47,929 nucleotides of DNA from Haplosporangium gracile (Eukaryota > Mortierellomycota > Mortierellomycetes > Mortierellales > Mortierellaceae): assembly GCA_015499985.1 (NCBI GenBank), contig JAAAUF010000188.1:5105-53033 (forward strand), read 5' to 3'. The notes beneath the pieces are model-generated. The model did no database searches. It was not told where the DNA came from and saw only the letters and a program-made list of their open reading frames with translations. Below are positions 38,860 to 47,908 of this stretch, in pieces; position 1 is the stretch's first letter, and the number at the start of each line of letters is the position of its first letter. The translations under genes and the position numbers were made by a program.

Positions 38860-41210
38860 ATGACCGTCACTCATCGTAAGCGGACAGCCAATGATGCCGA
38901 GAAGGACATCGGTAAGTAAGCCTTTACCAGTGCTGATGATGTCAATCGCATCCTTAAAAAGTAGATGGGTGCATCCGTCGCAGCGAGTTGCATCATCTTG
39001 CTTAGGACCAATTGCCGGCGTTATATGAAGCCATACCGACTTTATTGCAAAAAACAGTTTCCCTCAAGTTCCTGTTCGCAAATAACCTTTTGATGTTTGG
39101 TGGACATCCAACTAACACCCTTGAACCATGTGACCCTTCTTTGCTATCAATGGTTGTTTTGTTATAGCTGAGGCGGGTGTTAAATATCACTGCGACCCTT
39201 GCAGCCAGAACATCACGGATACTGTCCGGATACGATGCGCTGTCTGCAGCGACTTTGACCTCTGCGTCAGCTGCTTCTGCAACGGCGCAGAGCTCGGCAA
39301 ACACAAGAACTGGCATGACTACCGCGTCATGGTAAAGTCATACACATCTGGCTGTCGAATACTTTGCTTTTGTTTGCTACGCGTCTTAATATGTGTATAT
39401 AGTTGACTAATATTTTTTTTCTACGTCTTTATTTATTTTTGCTAGGAACAACACTCGTTTCCTATCTTTGACACAGAGTGGGGCGCAGACGAGGAGCTGC
39501 TGTTGATCGAGGGCGCGGAGAATTTTGGTATTGGAAACTGGCAAGACATAGCTGACCACGTCGGATCAAAAACACGAGACGAGTGCGAAGCCCATTACCT
39601 CCAAGTCTATGTCAACAGCGATACCTGGCCTCTTCCTGTAAGCTTATCATCTCAGCTCCTTTCGTATTCTGGTCAATAGGAAAGCAGCCTCAGGACTTGA
39701 TATGATTTACTTCGGCTACTTACAAAGCGATGACTATTTTGAAACATAGGATATGAGCAAGCGGTTCGATATGGATCCCGAGGCTCAGGCAGCGAGAAAG
39801 AGACAACGCTTGGCTATGAGAGTCAACCGAGTACCAGGTAATACTTGGCACAGCCCGTTACATCGTTGACTCACACAACTCAACCAAATGTGCCAGCATT
39901 AACCCCGTATTTAATTGTCTATACACAACTAATAGCACCAGTCAAAGCACAAAAGCCCATGACAAGTCAGCCTGCCAATCATGAAATTGCCGGATACATG
40001 CCAGGGCGATTGGAGTTTGAGACGGAATACGAGAACGAGGCTGAGCAATCTGTCAAGGATATGCTCTTTAGCGAGGAGGATGCCTCTGAGGAAGTCGGTA
40101 TGTTTTTGACAGTCTTTTTTCCTGTTTTTTTACTTCATGCTATTCTCATAGTCAGCCTTTCTCGTATCTCACTCGTCATTCTTATTTGCGTAGACTTGAA
40201 GCTGATGGTCCTTGAGATTTACAATGCCAAACTGTCCAAACGCCTGGAGCGGAGGAAATTCGTGTTTGACAGAGGCTTCCTGGAGTACAAGAAGGCAAGT
40301 CTGTGCTTGTACTGGATAACTTAAAGCATATGAAACCCCCGATGGAACTGCAAGCCTAACTTGCGCCTTTGTTACTGTGTCTTATAGAACCAAGCGGCCG
40401 AAAAGAAGAGATCGCCGAAGGAGCGAGAGCTGGTCAACAGCATGCGCGTATTTGCCCAGCTCCAAACTCCAGAGGACTATGACAAGTTTATCGAGGGCCT
40501 TTTGAAGGAGATGCATCTGCGTGAACGAATCGCTGAGCTCCAGGAGTTCCGAGCAAACGGCCTGACAACACTTGCCGCTGGTCAGGAATACCTTCGCGAC
40601 AAGACCAACAGGGTACGATTCAATATTACCCTCTACTGGACTTGTGTTCATGTGATGTTCGTTTCTCCGATGACTAACAGCTGTTTTTTTCATTGATCAT
40701 CGTCCTTTTAGACAAGTTTGAGACACCTGATGACAAGAGACACTGGCATAAACGACAGGAGAAACGCTCGTCCTCTTCCTCAGCGCGCCAACTTGGAGGA
40801 GGTAATCTTGTTTTTTTATATCTTTATCGCCACATGGATTTTTTGAGCTTTTTTAGAATAGAGTGCTAACTAATATATCTTCCTGTCTCACATAGACTCC
40901 TTCACCTCGTGGTGCAGCTGCTGGAAACAAGGCGGCTCCAGTGATTCGCAAGCCTGCCAACCCGCTGAACATCCAGAATGCAGAGGGTATTCACCTTCTC
41001 ACTATGCCTGAACAGGCTTTGTGTTCTACCCTCCGAATCTTCCCCAAGTCGTACATTATCATTAAGGAGCAATTGCTCAAGGAACATGCACGTCTTGGAG
41101 GACTCAAACGACGACAGGCACGCGAGTTGATCAAGATCGATGTGAACAAGACTGGCAAGATCTATGACTTCTTCGTCGAGGCCGGCTGGATCCAGAACTC
41201 TGACGCCTGA
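38860..41210 (+). CDS. ADA2: Transcriptional adaptor Ada2 of SAGA-type histone acetyltransferase complexes
   Basis: Stimulates Gcn5 and links it to nucleosomes; nuclear. Exons: 38860-38911, 39168-39331, 39446-39637, 39750-39837, 39936-40097, 40194-40294, 40388-40612, 40712-40801, 40896-41210; 462 aa, close to yeast Ada2. Seen: ZZ zinc finger at about 22-65 ([28 protein letters not shown]); SANT domain at about 80-130 ([29 protein letters not shown] written here in parts: [17 protein letters not shown] and [10 protein letters not shown]); the Ada2 middle region beginning [15 protein letters not shown]; and a C-terminal SWIRM domain (375-462) with [16 protein letters not shown] and [12 protein letters not shown]. 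The sixth intron (40295-40387) starts with GC in the context AAG/GCAAGT and is a GC-AG intron; reading it otherwise breaks the frame. Confidence 0.95.
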
Positions 41211-41522
41211 GTTTGCCCCTCCTGATGAGAAGGACGAGTGGGAAGCGTTTTTGTTCTTTGCTCATTGAGGTTTATCCCAGTTTAGTTTTTCTTTATTCTA
41301 GTCTCTTTGCCCTTTCCTCCTGTCACCCTCCTTTAATGTAAAAACGAATGTATCATAACGAAACTTGGGCGCAATGCATTTTTTTCTTGGTTTTCTTCGC
41401 TTTTGGTGCACAAGCCACATGCACAGTACATTTTTTTTTCTCTTTTTTGCCACCGAAATTGTCGCCAGCGATTCCTTCTTCGCAACTTTTAGCCAAAGCC
41501 CATTAGAACACACGCGAACACC
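41211..41522 (+). promoter_or_regulatory. Short region between ADA2 and neurochondrin
   Basis: 312 bp must hold both the ADA2 3' end and the neurochondrin promoter. It is T-rich (41378-41450) with no other visible feature and no canonical AATAAA. Confidence 0.4.
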
Positions 41523-43692
41523 ATGTCAGATTCAACAGCAAGCAACAGCAACTACTCAGACCTGGAACGGTGCCTGGAGCTGCTTCGACCAGGGACGTCT
41601 GATGAGTCAAAGTTCATTGGTCTGACGCTCATGTCAGACCTGTTGCAGATCTCGCAGGACCAGGAGACCATGACCCGCTTCTTTGATAATATGGATTTCC
41701 CGTTCCTCGACAGGATGATGCAGATCGGTGAGTACAACAGGCGTCGTTAATGTAAGCAACATGGAGACACTAATCATACGACAGTCAAGGATCATGAAAA
41801 AAGATGCATACTGACCATTAATTATTTGTCTATGGCATTAGAGGAGAGCAGTGTTCCAAAGGAGGCTGGTGTGAATGCGACGACGATCCGATCGATCGCA
41901 ATTGATATCATGACTTGTTTTTCGACGCATTGGGAGCTCCTCATCAGGAAGGAGTTCAAAGATCGTGTTCCTACCATGCTCAGTCTTCTTTCAGCGAGGT
42001 AGTTCACCAGACCTGGTTTACGTGGAAGCATTTTGCAACTGATTGGCACACTGGACTTGCTACTCACTAATACTTTTTTATCTCGTTCTCGATTACAGCG
42101 ATGCGACAGAAAACAGTAAAAAGATTTTGAAGATCATGGTCAGGATATCGGCATACCCACAGGTCTCTATGATTTTGACCCATCCAGGATACCAGAGTTC
42201 CATCGTCGCCTACATTTTCGACACTTTCGGTAGTAAAGGTTTGTACACTAGCCTTTTGTCTCTAATATTTTCTGAGACCATTGGAACTTCTTGGTCCACG
42301 CTCTAATTCGCCTCACCCAATCACTCTTGTATAGGCGAAGCACACGAGGACGCGGTGATGGTCTTCAAACGGACATTCCTTATTATTCAGGAGGGTTTCA
42401 AACAGAACCCCAAGATTGTGCTTCAGATCACCAAGGACTTTCTTCCAACCATTATGACTCGGATCTCAAAACCCTTTAGCGTGCTGTCAGAGACTTACAA
42501 GCCAGAGATACTACAGATGCTGACAGAATCGGTGGCGTTTTTGCCAGAACAATATATGCAGCAACATGTCAAGGATCATGCTGTTGAGACACGGAATTGG
42601 GTCAGGAATTTGAAATCGGGATTAATCCAGCTCCTCAGTACCCGGCAAGGTATATGTTATGCTGGCTTGTGTGAACGAATGGCTGGGCGATCGATGTTTT
42701 ACTGATTTTTTTTTTGTCTTATGGAATATATAGCATCGACAACGCGGGATAATTGCTTTAAGCTGATCGGACTTTTGTTGCAGCGACTTGGAGCGGACTG
42801 GATCTTCCCTGAGATCCCTACAACAGACGCGATTCTTGCAGAGACAAGAACAAAGAAGAAATCATCGCCTGCAACACTAGTTCACTCCATGGAATCACTT
42901 TTACTCACGGATGCAGAGATTGACAAGAAGTTTGCAGCGCTGGTTGTTCATTTGGCCTGTGTCGAGGCACGTGTCTTGATGGACGAACTTGCGGACGAAT
43001 TGTCTGGTTCAGCGACTACGATCAAGAAGGAGGGTGATGAGGCTCGACAAGCCAAGATCCGAAAGGAGCAGGTCTTGCCGTTGGTGTATGAGATTTTGGA
43101 GGTGTCTATTGGATATTTGGTCTTAGTCTCGGAGAATGACGAGCTTTTGGAGCATGGGTTGTTTGATGCCACGGCCTTGCTCAAGGTCCAGGAATCGCTT
43201 CAGGCAGCTTTCTCTGCCGTCTTAGACTATCTCTTGGATCTCCAGGTAAGCAACACTTTTTTTTCTGTAGCCCTCAGCGATCGTGACGGTCTCTTTTTGT
43301 GGCGTTTTTTTCTCACACGTTCTTTTTATTTCGTGATCGATCTCTAGACGAGCAAGGATGGTACTCCTGAGAAGTTAGTGTCAAATATGAACTACCTGGC
43401 ATCCATGAGGATCTTGTCTGTATGGCTGACTGAAGACGACTCCCTTCACGCACAAGCAATCAGCCTCTTTCCAACGTTAGAAGAAGTTGTCCGCCTGTGG
43501 TAAGTTTCAACCTTTGACGAAGTCTATCTTCCTTTTCTGATTCACTGTACTCCTAAAGTACCTGTATTCTGACTCTAATATTTTTAAATCTTTTCTCTTG
43601 AAATTCATAGCAAGTCGAAATCATCTAAAAAATCGCTTGTGCAGTTACTTCAGCCAATTCTTGACAGGTTCCAAGAGCTCTCTCTTGATTAG
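41523..43692 (+). CDS. Neurochondrin-family protein
   Basis: Cytosolic all-helical protein of the neurochondrin family (PF05536). The animal member binds semaphorin and receptor tails and dampens CaMKII; the fungal role is unknown. Exons: 41523-41727, 41842-41998, 42099-42238, 42335-42649, 42734-43245, 43348-43499, 43611-43692; 520 aa. The N-terminal hallmark is LERCLELLRPGTSDESKFIG followed by LTLMSDLLQ. Later helical blocks include IRSIAIDIMTCFSTHWELL, LQITKDFLPTIMTRIS, NCFKLIGLLLQRLGADWIF, LVVHLACVEARVLMDELADE, and near the end LASMRILSVWLTEDDSLHAQ. The pattern of short helices resembles armadillo-like repeats. The model is collinear and intact. It is shorter than the animal protein (about 730 aa) and its C-terminus is the weakest part of the match. 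The family name rests on motif recognition, not on a search. Confidence 0.75.
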
Positions 43693-43795
43693 TTCATTAT
43701 GTCTATTGCTCCGTTGATAAACAGAATTGATACCTTTCGCTTCGTGCAACAGAGTAAAGAGGTCTCCATTGCTTTTACAACAAGAAACTATTCTC

Positions 43796-43938
43796 GTACA
43801 CAATTTTATTTCCCCAGTAAAAAAGCCCAAGGAAGGCATTTGATAGTGAAAGGGATTACATACCAAACTCTTCCAAGAGCCATCCACCAGTCGCAGTCCG
43901 GTCCACAACCTAGCTCTGCGCAACAATTGCCGCTGCTT
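43796..43938 (-). repeat. Dispersed direct repeat, copy 1
   Basis: This 143-bp segment matches 47766-47908 in the same orientation over its full length. It begins GTACACAATTTTATTTC and ends CTCTGCGCAACAATTGCCG before CTGCTT. Both copies carry AATAAA on the minus strand (here 43805-43810) and end in the same block, while the middle has drifted. It begins 104 bp after the neurochondrin stop. Confidence 0.7.
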
Positions 43939-44126
43939 CTCACAGCTTCAGTGAATGACAAAATAAAACTAGATACGAATGAAGGGAACTCTTCCTATCC
44001 TCTCCATCAATGACAACCTCCTCCTTCCCATCAAACTGTCCAACAACCGCTCATTGGCCGCGGACGCTCCAGGGCAACGCCCATCTTAATGTGTGGCTAG
44101 CGAATAAGAGCGGTTACGGGAAAGGC

Positions 44127-44485
44127 GAGGAACCGTTCATTCGGAAAATTGGTATTTGGGCCTGCCTGAGCAGGCAATGACCCGAAGCTATCATCCGTTG
44201 GGTTATTACTGAACGTCTAAGTCAGAACCCGTGCTAGAACGCGACGATTACCGCCTTGTGCCATTTTTAGTTGAATACGAATATATTTTCGGATCCTGAA
44301 TTATACTACGTAGGGCCGTCAGGCATAGCGGAAAGGCTGTGTTTGGCGCCTGCTAAGGTTAATTTCGAATTTTGGAAGAGATAAATCTATTGCAAACGAT
44401 TTTTAAGCAACAGGGTATTGTAAGCAGTAGAGTAGTCAAGTTACTACGATCTTCTGAGATTAAGCCCATTTTTGCAGAGATTTGC
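44127..44485 (+). rRNA. 28S rRNA 3'-terminal fragment, decayed
   Basis: About 360 bp align with the extreme 3' end of eukaryotic large-subunit rRNA: GAGGAACCGTTCATTCGG, then CTAAGTCAGAACCCGTGCTA and GAACGCG, GATACGAATA-like AATACGAATA, GCGGAAAGGC, and near the end GGGTATTGTAAGCAGTAGAG followed by GAGATTAAGCCC. Order and spacing follow the real molecule. It begins just inside the sarcin-ricin loop: the universal AGTACGAGAGGA is reduced to its last half, and the bases before it do not match. Many otherwise conserved positions differ, so this is a truncated relic rather than a working rRNA gene. No 18S or 5.8S sequence is visible nearby. I compared it from memory with yeast 25S. Confidence 0.85.
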
Positions 44486-44581
44486 TCAAAAAAATAGCAT
44501 CACTCTTTTTTTTAATTTCTTTTTCGGATCGGCGGAATTGAAGCGCTGTTTAATAGCTCGTCCAGCCATCGACCTGCACTC

Positions 44582-44612
44582 GCCCAGGCACTAGGCGCGT
44601 AACCTACTGGGC
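44582..44612. repeat. Hairpin-forming inverted repeat
   Basis: GCCCAG (44582-44587) pairs with CTGGGC (44607-44612), and inside it TAGG (44592-44595) pairs with CCTA (44603-44606), leaving a seven-base loop and a four-base bulge. It lies 100 bp beyond the 28S relic in otherwise AT-rich sequence. Function unknown. Confidence 0.5.
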
Positions 44613-44739
44613 AGCCTCCTGAACTTGCAAATCACATGGGATTAAAATAACTAGCACTAGCACCAGGAAAACACTTATACAAGGACTTACACCAGCGCAT
44701 TTAAGGTCTTGCTACACCAAAAATAAAACAATATCTCTT

Positions 44740-44950
44740 TTTTTTCAGAGTATTACTCCAACTAGCAAGATATAGGCATAAAATAATTCACCACCACTTT
44801 CTTTTTTTTCCATTGGTTTATACCGGCTAGCAAGAGAGGTATTAAAAAATACAACCTCCAGCGAGGGAGATTAGTATCAAAACCCCCACCACCTCTTTCT
44901 ATTTCTCAGTGCATTACTCCAGCGAGCATGGTTGGTATAAACATAACTTT
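44740..44950. repeat. Degenerate repeat array downstream of the 28S relic
   Basis: A core close to ATTACTCCARCKAGCA recurs at about 44752, 44817 (as TATACCGGCTAGCA), 44854 (partial) and 44913, separated by T-, A- and CACC-rich spacers. Units are badly drifted and the period is irregular (roughly 60-65 bp). Confidence 0.45.
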
Positions 44951-45019
44951 AAAAAAAAGTACAGGACTACAGTGCATATTTTTTATGGAGAGAGAGTGAG
45001 AAGCAACTATACCTCTTAG

Positions 45020-45058
45020 TGTGCCTGATGGGTGTGCCTAACGGATGTGCCTCTCACT
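45020..45058. repeat. 13-bp tandem repeat, three units
   Basis: Three consecutive units begin TGTGCCT at 45020, 45033 and 45046, with tails GATGGG, AACGGA and CTCACT. The period is exactly 13 bp. Confidence 0.7.
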
Positions 45059-45098
45059 TTTTGCCTTTTCTCTAGAAAGGACTCTGTGAAAGATAAGC

Positions 45099-45292
45099 CA
45101 TGGATGACCTCTCTATCTCTGTCAAGCAAAAAAAAAAAAAGCGACGGCTCTCCCTGTCTACAAAAAACTAATTTTTGTCTGCCTATTTTCTCACAAACAA
45201 AGAACGATGGATGCACTCTTTATCCCTGTCTAGCAAAAAAAAAAGACAGCTCTCTATCTACCAAAAATTAATTTTTCTCCGTCTAATACTGA
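45099..45292. repeat. Tandem duplication with 107-bp period
   Basis: Two successive copies start with ATGGATG (45099 and 45206), each followed by CTCT, ATC.CTGTC.AGC, an A run, GCTCTC, TATCTAC- or TGTCTAC-like sequence, AAAAA, CTAATTTTT or TTAATTTTT, and a GTCT block. The copies differ at several positions and in A-run length, so the duplication is not recent. Confidence 0.7.
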
Positions 45293-45613
45293 CTAGAAAA
45301 AATACAGGCGAAGGGGTGATCTTGAACCGTCTGCCCCTTTTAAAAGGACTAAGTTGATTTCTGATCCGACCGAAATCTCAAGTGAATGGACTGCCTGCCG
45401 GATAGTTTGACCCTGAATTAGCCGTTGAGTGGTATCAGCGACTTTTACAGGTGGAATCGGCGTGTTTTTTTTTCCATTTGGATGTTGTTTTTTTTTGTTT
45501 TGATTTTTTTTTTTGCCAGGCAGGCAGAGGGAGAATAAAGATGGTGAAAGGTAAAGAATAGATGAAAGAGTAAATGATCATCTACTCTATGATCGACTTT
45601 TCCAATCTATTGG

Positions 45614-46300
45614 TCAATTACACGCCATGCCTTCAAAGCTCCTTTTGTTGGTTTCGGTCCTTCTGACGTCCATGAGGATGGAGGAGCCAAAAGACAGAAA
45701 TAATCTAAAGGTCTCAATGAAGGTGAATGAGCAAGACAAAAAAAATGAAGTCGCGATCTGGCTGATCAATTTATTGAAGCACTTTAGTAGATTTCTAGCT
45801 TCACTTCCCACAAGATGTCCTGCTGTTTTTTTTGTTGAGACTATAATTTTGTGATCCGTGATATGTGAGGCCCAGTATTCCGCGCCTTCATTACGACGCC
45901 CTGTCTCATACTCTGTAGTAAACTTTGTCCTGGCTACCTGCGGTATTTCGCTTGAAGAAAGTGCGTGCGAGAGCGCTGCGTGGGCATCCTGCTCGTGTAC
46001 GTATCCAAACTCTTTGGAAAATTCAGGCATGCTGATTTCCTCTCTTGAGACCAGCTTCTTTCGGAACCACGTCAAGGCAGCGCTTGGCCGCAAATCAATG
46101 TCGTGATTATTACTGCTACGTATCTTGGAGGTCATAATGTGATGTCCTAATAATGCTTGCAAAAAAGTGAAGCAAGTTAACTTCCAACCATGAAAATAGT
46201 GAGTCAATTGAGGTTGACGCTCATCTAACAAGCCACATTTCACTTTCCGCCCTCCTGCCGCAGAGCTAAGCAGGAGCCAGCTAAGAAAGTACCAGTTCAT
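45614..46300 (-). CDS. Hypothetical protein, unrecognised
   Basis: One uninterrupted frame of 228 codons in an AT-rich, repeat-filled stretch, longer than chance would favour. From base 46300 the N-terminus reads MNWYFLSWLLLSSAAGG, which resembles a secretion signal. A second Met at 46135 (MTSKIRSSNNHD) would give 173 aa and sits 9 bp past a good splice acceptor (TTATTAG), so an upstream exon may exist instead. The middle (FRKKLVSREEISMPEFSKEF, then EYETGRRNEGAEYWASHITD) looks like genuine globular protein, whereas the last 50 residues are hydrophobic and may be intron or untranslated sequence. A long polypyrimidine tract on the minus strand (46390-46640) precedes it, like the leaders of real genes here. 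I recognise no family. Confidence 0.35.
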   Translation of the reverse strand: MNWYFLSWLLLSSAAGGRKVKCGLLDERQPQLTHYFHGWKLTCFTFLQALLGHHIMTSKIRSSNNHDIDLRPSAALTWFRKKLVSREEISMPEFSKEFGYVHEQDAHAALSHALSSSEIPQVARTKFTTEYETGRRNEGAEYWASHITDHKIIVSTKKTAGHLVGSEARNLLKCFNKLISQIATSFFLSCSFTFIETFRLFLSFGSSILMDVRRTETNKRSFEGMACN

Positions 46301-46667
46301 TATGACTGGGGTATGTATAATTAAAGTCTTCCTGCCCGATGTAAAGCAAAATGAGATTCCTAAATCCTATTATACATTACCTTTGACCTTTAAGCGGGGG
46401 AGAGGGAGAGAGAGAGAGAGGTGTGTGAGTGTAAGAAGCAGGAAGAGGGAAGGATGAAATGATAAACAAAGAGAGAACGGTGCAAAGAGAAGGGTGATGG
46501 AGCGAGTAAGGGACAACAAAGGGGAAGAAAATGATAATAAAGGGAAAGAGAAGGACGACGATGAGTGCGGTGGGTAACGAAAAGACGGTGGGGTATAGAT
46601 GTAGTGATGGAACAGGCGCCGGAGTGAGGATGATGTTGTTGTAGAAGAGATGAGTCCAGTTTCCTGA

Positions 46668-46736
46668 GTGAAGACAACATGTGAGTGATTTTCTCTTATG
46701 TGAAGTAAACAAAAAACCGTCGTTTATGTGAGGAAG
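46668..46736 (+). repeat. Inverted dispersed repeat, copy 1
   Basis: About 68 bp match the reverse complement of 47684-47751 at roughly 85-90% identity by eye, with shared blocks CAACATGTGA, TTATGTGAAGT, AACAAAAAAC and GTTTATGT. It abuts a purine-rich tract on its left, as the other copy does in mirror image. Confidence 0.75.
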
Positions 46737-46740
46737 AGTC

Positions 46741-47380
46741 TTTTTTCTGGACGCGTGTGCAACGCACGAGCCATTGTCGCGTTTTTTTTTTATCCATCGC
46801 TTTCATTCTTTCTTTCCTTTTCTTCAAATTTTATTGACATTACATCTCTACCCTTTCTCTGCCATTTTTAATACTTCTCTGGCCTCGGTCAAATCTCTGG
46901 GAAGGCCTTTTCGAAGCAAGAATCATCCGTATGGAAGTGGTAAATAGCGGTAAACTTTATCGACTCATTATCCATTATTTTTCAAACAGTACGGTATCCC
47001 CTTCGATTAATTTTAATTTTCCCATCCTCGGCAAGTGGAATAAAATCCGCTTGTAGCGACTGCGTGCAATGAGAACCCAAATGGGTACCAGGCACGGCGT
47101 GAGCGTTTCAACTTAGGTTTAGATGCAGGCCTAGGACTAGGGTCGCGTCGTTGTAAGCTAGAACATCCATGCTAACATGCAGCTTGAAGGAGCAGTTAGA
47201 CCAGGCAGACATGTCACTCATCTCAGGTGGTGATAGGTCCTTCATTTTAGAAGGCGTATGGTTAGTTGCTTCCTCAGCTCTCGCAGAGGGACAGAGCTTG
47301 TAATATAGGCAACAACGGTTAGGGTGTTTTGGATCAATATGAAAATGAGTATCATGGTTAGCCGTTGATTTTATACTTCC
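46741..47380. other. Unexplained AT-rich stretch
   Basis: About 640 bp with no convincing open frame, RNA gene or tandem repeat on either strand. It contains T-rich runs around 46780-46870 and some more mixed sequence at 47040-47300 that I could not relate to any family. Confidence 0.4.
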
Positions 47381-47686
47381 TCACAACGCACAGCGACTTA
47401 ATATAGATATGACTAAAAAATCCAATACCTCTTTCCTCCGAGCTGCCAATTTTTCCTCAACGCGGACCGCCATTTCCTCCTCAACGCGAGCTGTCAATTT
47501 CTCCTAAACACGCTTGTTGACAGTCATCTCCATAGCTCTTAAGAACGTCATCAATACATCACTGAGAGCACTGACATGGTCCTGTTGTTCCATTGTGTTT
47601 ACCTGGCCCAAGGTCGAACGGAAGGAACAGAGGAAGAGATAGAAGAATGAAAGGAGCAGAGAACGAGAAGGAAGCAAGAGGTTCAT
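47381..47686 (-). pseudogene. Broken coiled-coil reading frame with heptad-like repeats
   Basis: A minus-strand frame from Met at 47686, or more plausibly Met at 47593 (MEQQDHVSALSDVLMTFL), runs to an in-frame TAG at 47504-47506 and then continues open to TGA at 47381-47383. The part after the stop is an 8-residue repeat, ARVEEEMA, VRVEEKLA, ARRKE, encoded by 24-bp DNA repeats (47437-47510). The TAG replaces what the repeat pattern predicts to be a Glu codon (RV, stop, EKLTA), so a single substitution appears to have broken the frame. I do not recognise the parent protein. A possible donor (CAG/GTAAAC) just upstream of 47593 leaves room for another gene structure. Confidence 0.4.
47437..47510. 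repeat. 24-bp tandem repeat, about three units
   Basis: Plus-strand units share AATTT.TCCT, CAACGCG and GCTG. They read on the minus strand as the RVEE(K/E)(L/M)A repeat of the broken frame above. Confidence 0.7.
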
Positions 47687-47751
47687 CCTTTACATAAACA
47701 ACAGTTTTTTGTTCACTTCACATAAGGGAAAACCAGTCACATGTTGTTCAC
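47684..47751 (-). repeat. Inverted dispersed repeat, copy 2
   Basis: Reverse-complement partner of 46668-46736, lying directly upstream (on the minus strand) of the broken coiled-coil frame and 14 bp from the second copy of the direct repeat. The two inverted copies are about 950 bp apart. Confidence 0.75.
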
Positions 47752-47765
47752 CCTTTTTTTTTTTA

Positions 47766-47908
47766 GTACACGATTTTATTTCTCTAGAAAAAAGTACAAA
47801 GTCGCCATTTTGAAGTAAAGAACTACAAACAAAACTCATCAGTGCACCGTCTTCTAGTCACAGTACGGTTCTCTTAACACTGACTCTGCGCAACAATCGC
47901 CGTCGCTT
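47766..47908 (-). repeat. Dispersed direct repeat, copy 2
   Basis: 143 bp, same length and orientation as 43796-43938. It opens GTACACGATTTTATTTC and closes CTCTGCGCAACAATCGCCG before TCGCTT, with minus-strand AATAAA at 47775-47780. It is followed by a 17-base A run that reaches the window edge. Confidence 0.7.

Noticed and set aside
44525..44650. Possible 5S rRNA or tRNA-derived SINE (minus strand GCTTCAATTCC with an A-rich end)
   Set aside because: A few short blocks resemble pol III boxes, but stems do not pair and the 5S arms are not recognisable. Kept only as the hairpin.
45300..45360. Possible tRNA or SINE B-box on the minus strand (GGTTCAAGATC)
   Set aside because: Only a partial B-box match; no cloverleaf could be drawn and no A-box lies at the right distance.
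46377..46712. Long minus-strand open frame rich in Ser, Leu, Pro and His
   Set aside because: It is a translation of a purine/pyrimidine-biased tract, like the leaders upstream of real genes here, with no protein-like composition.
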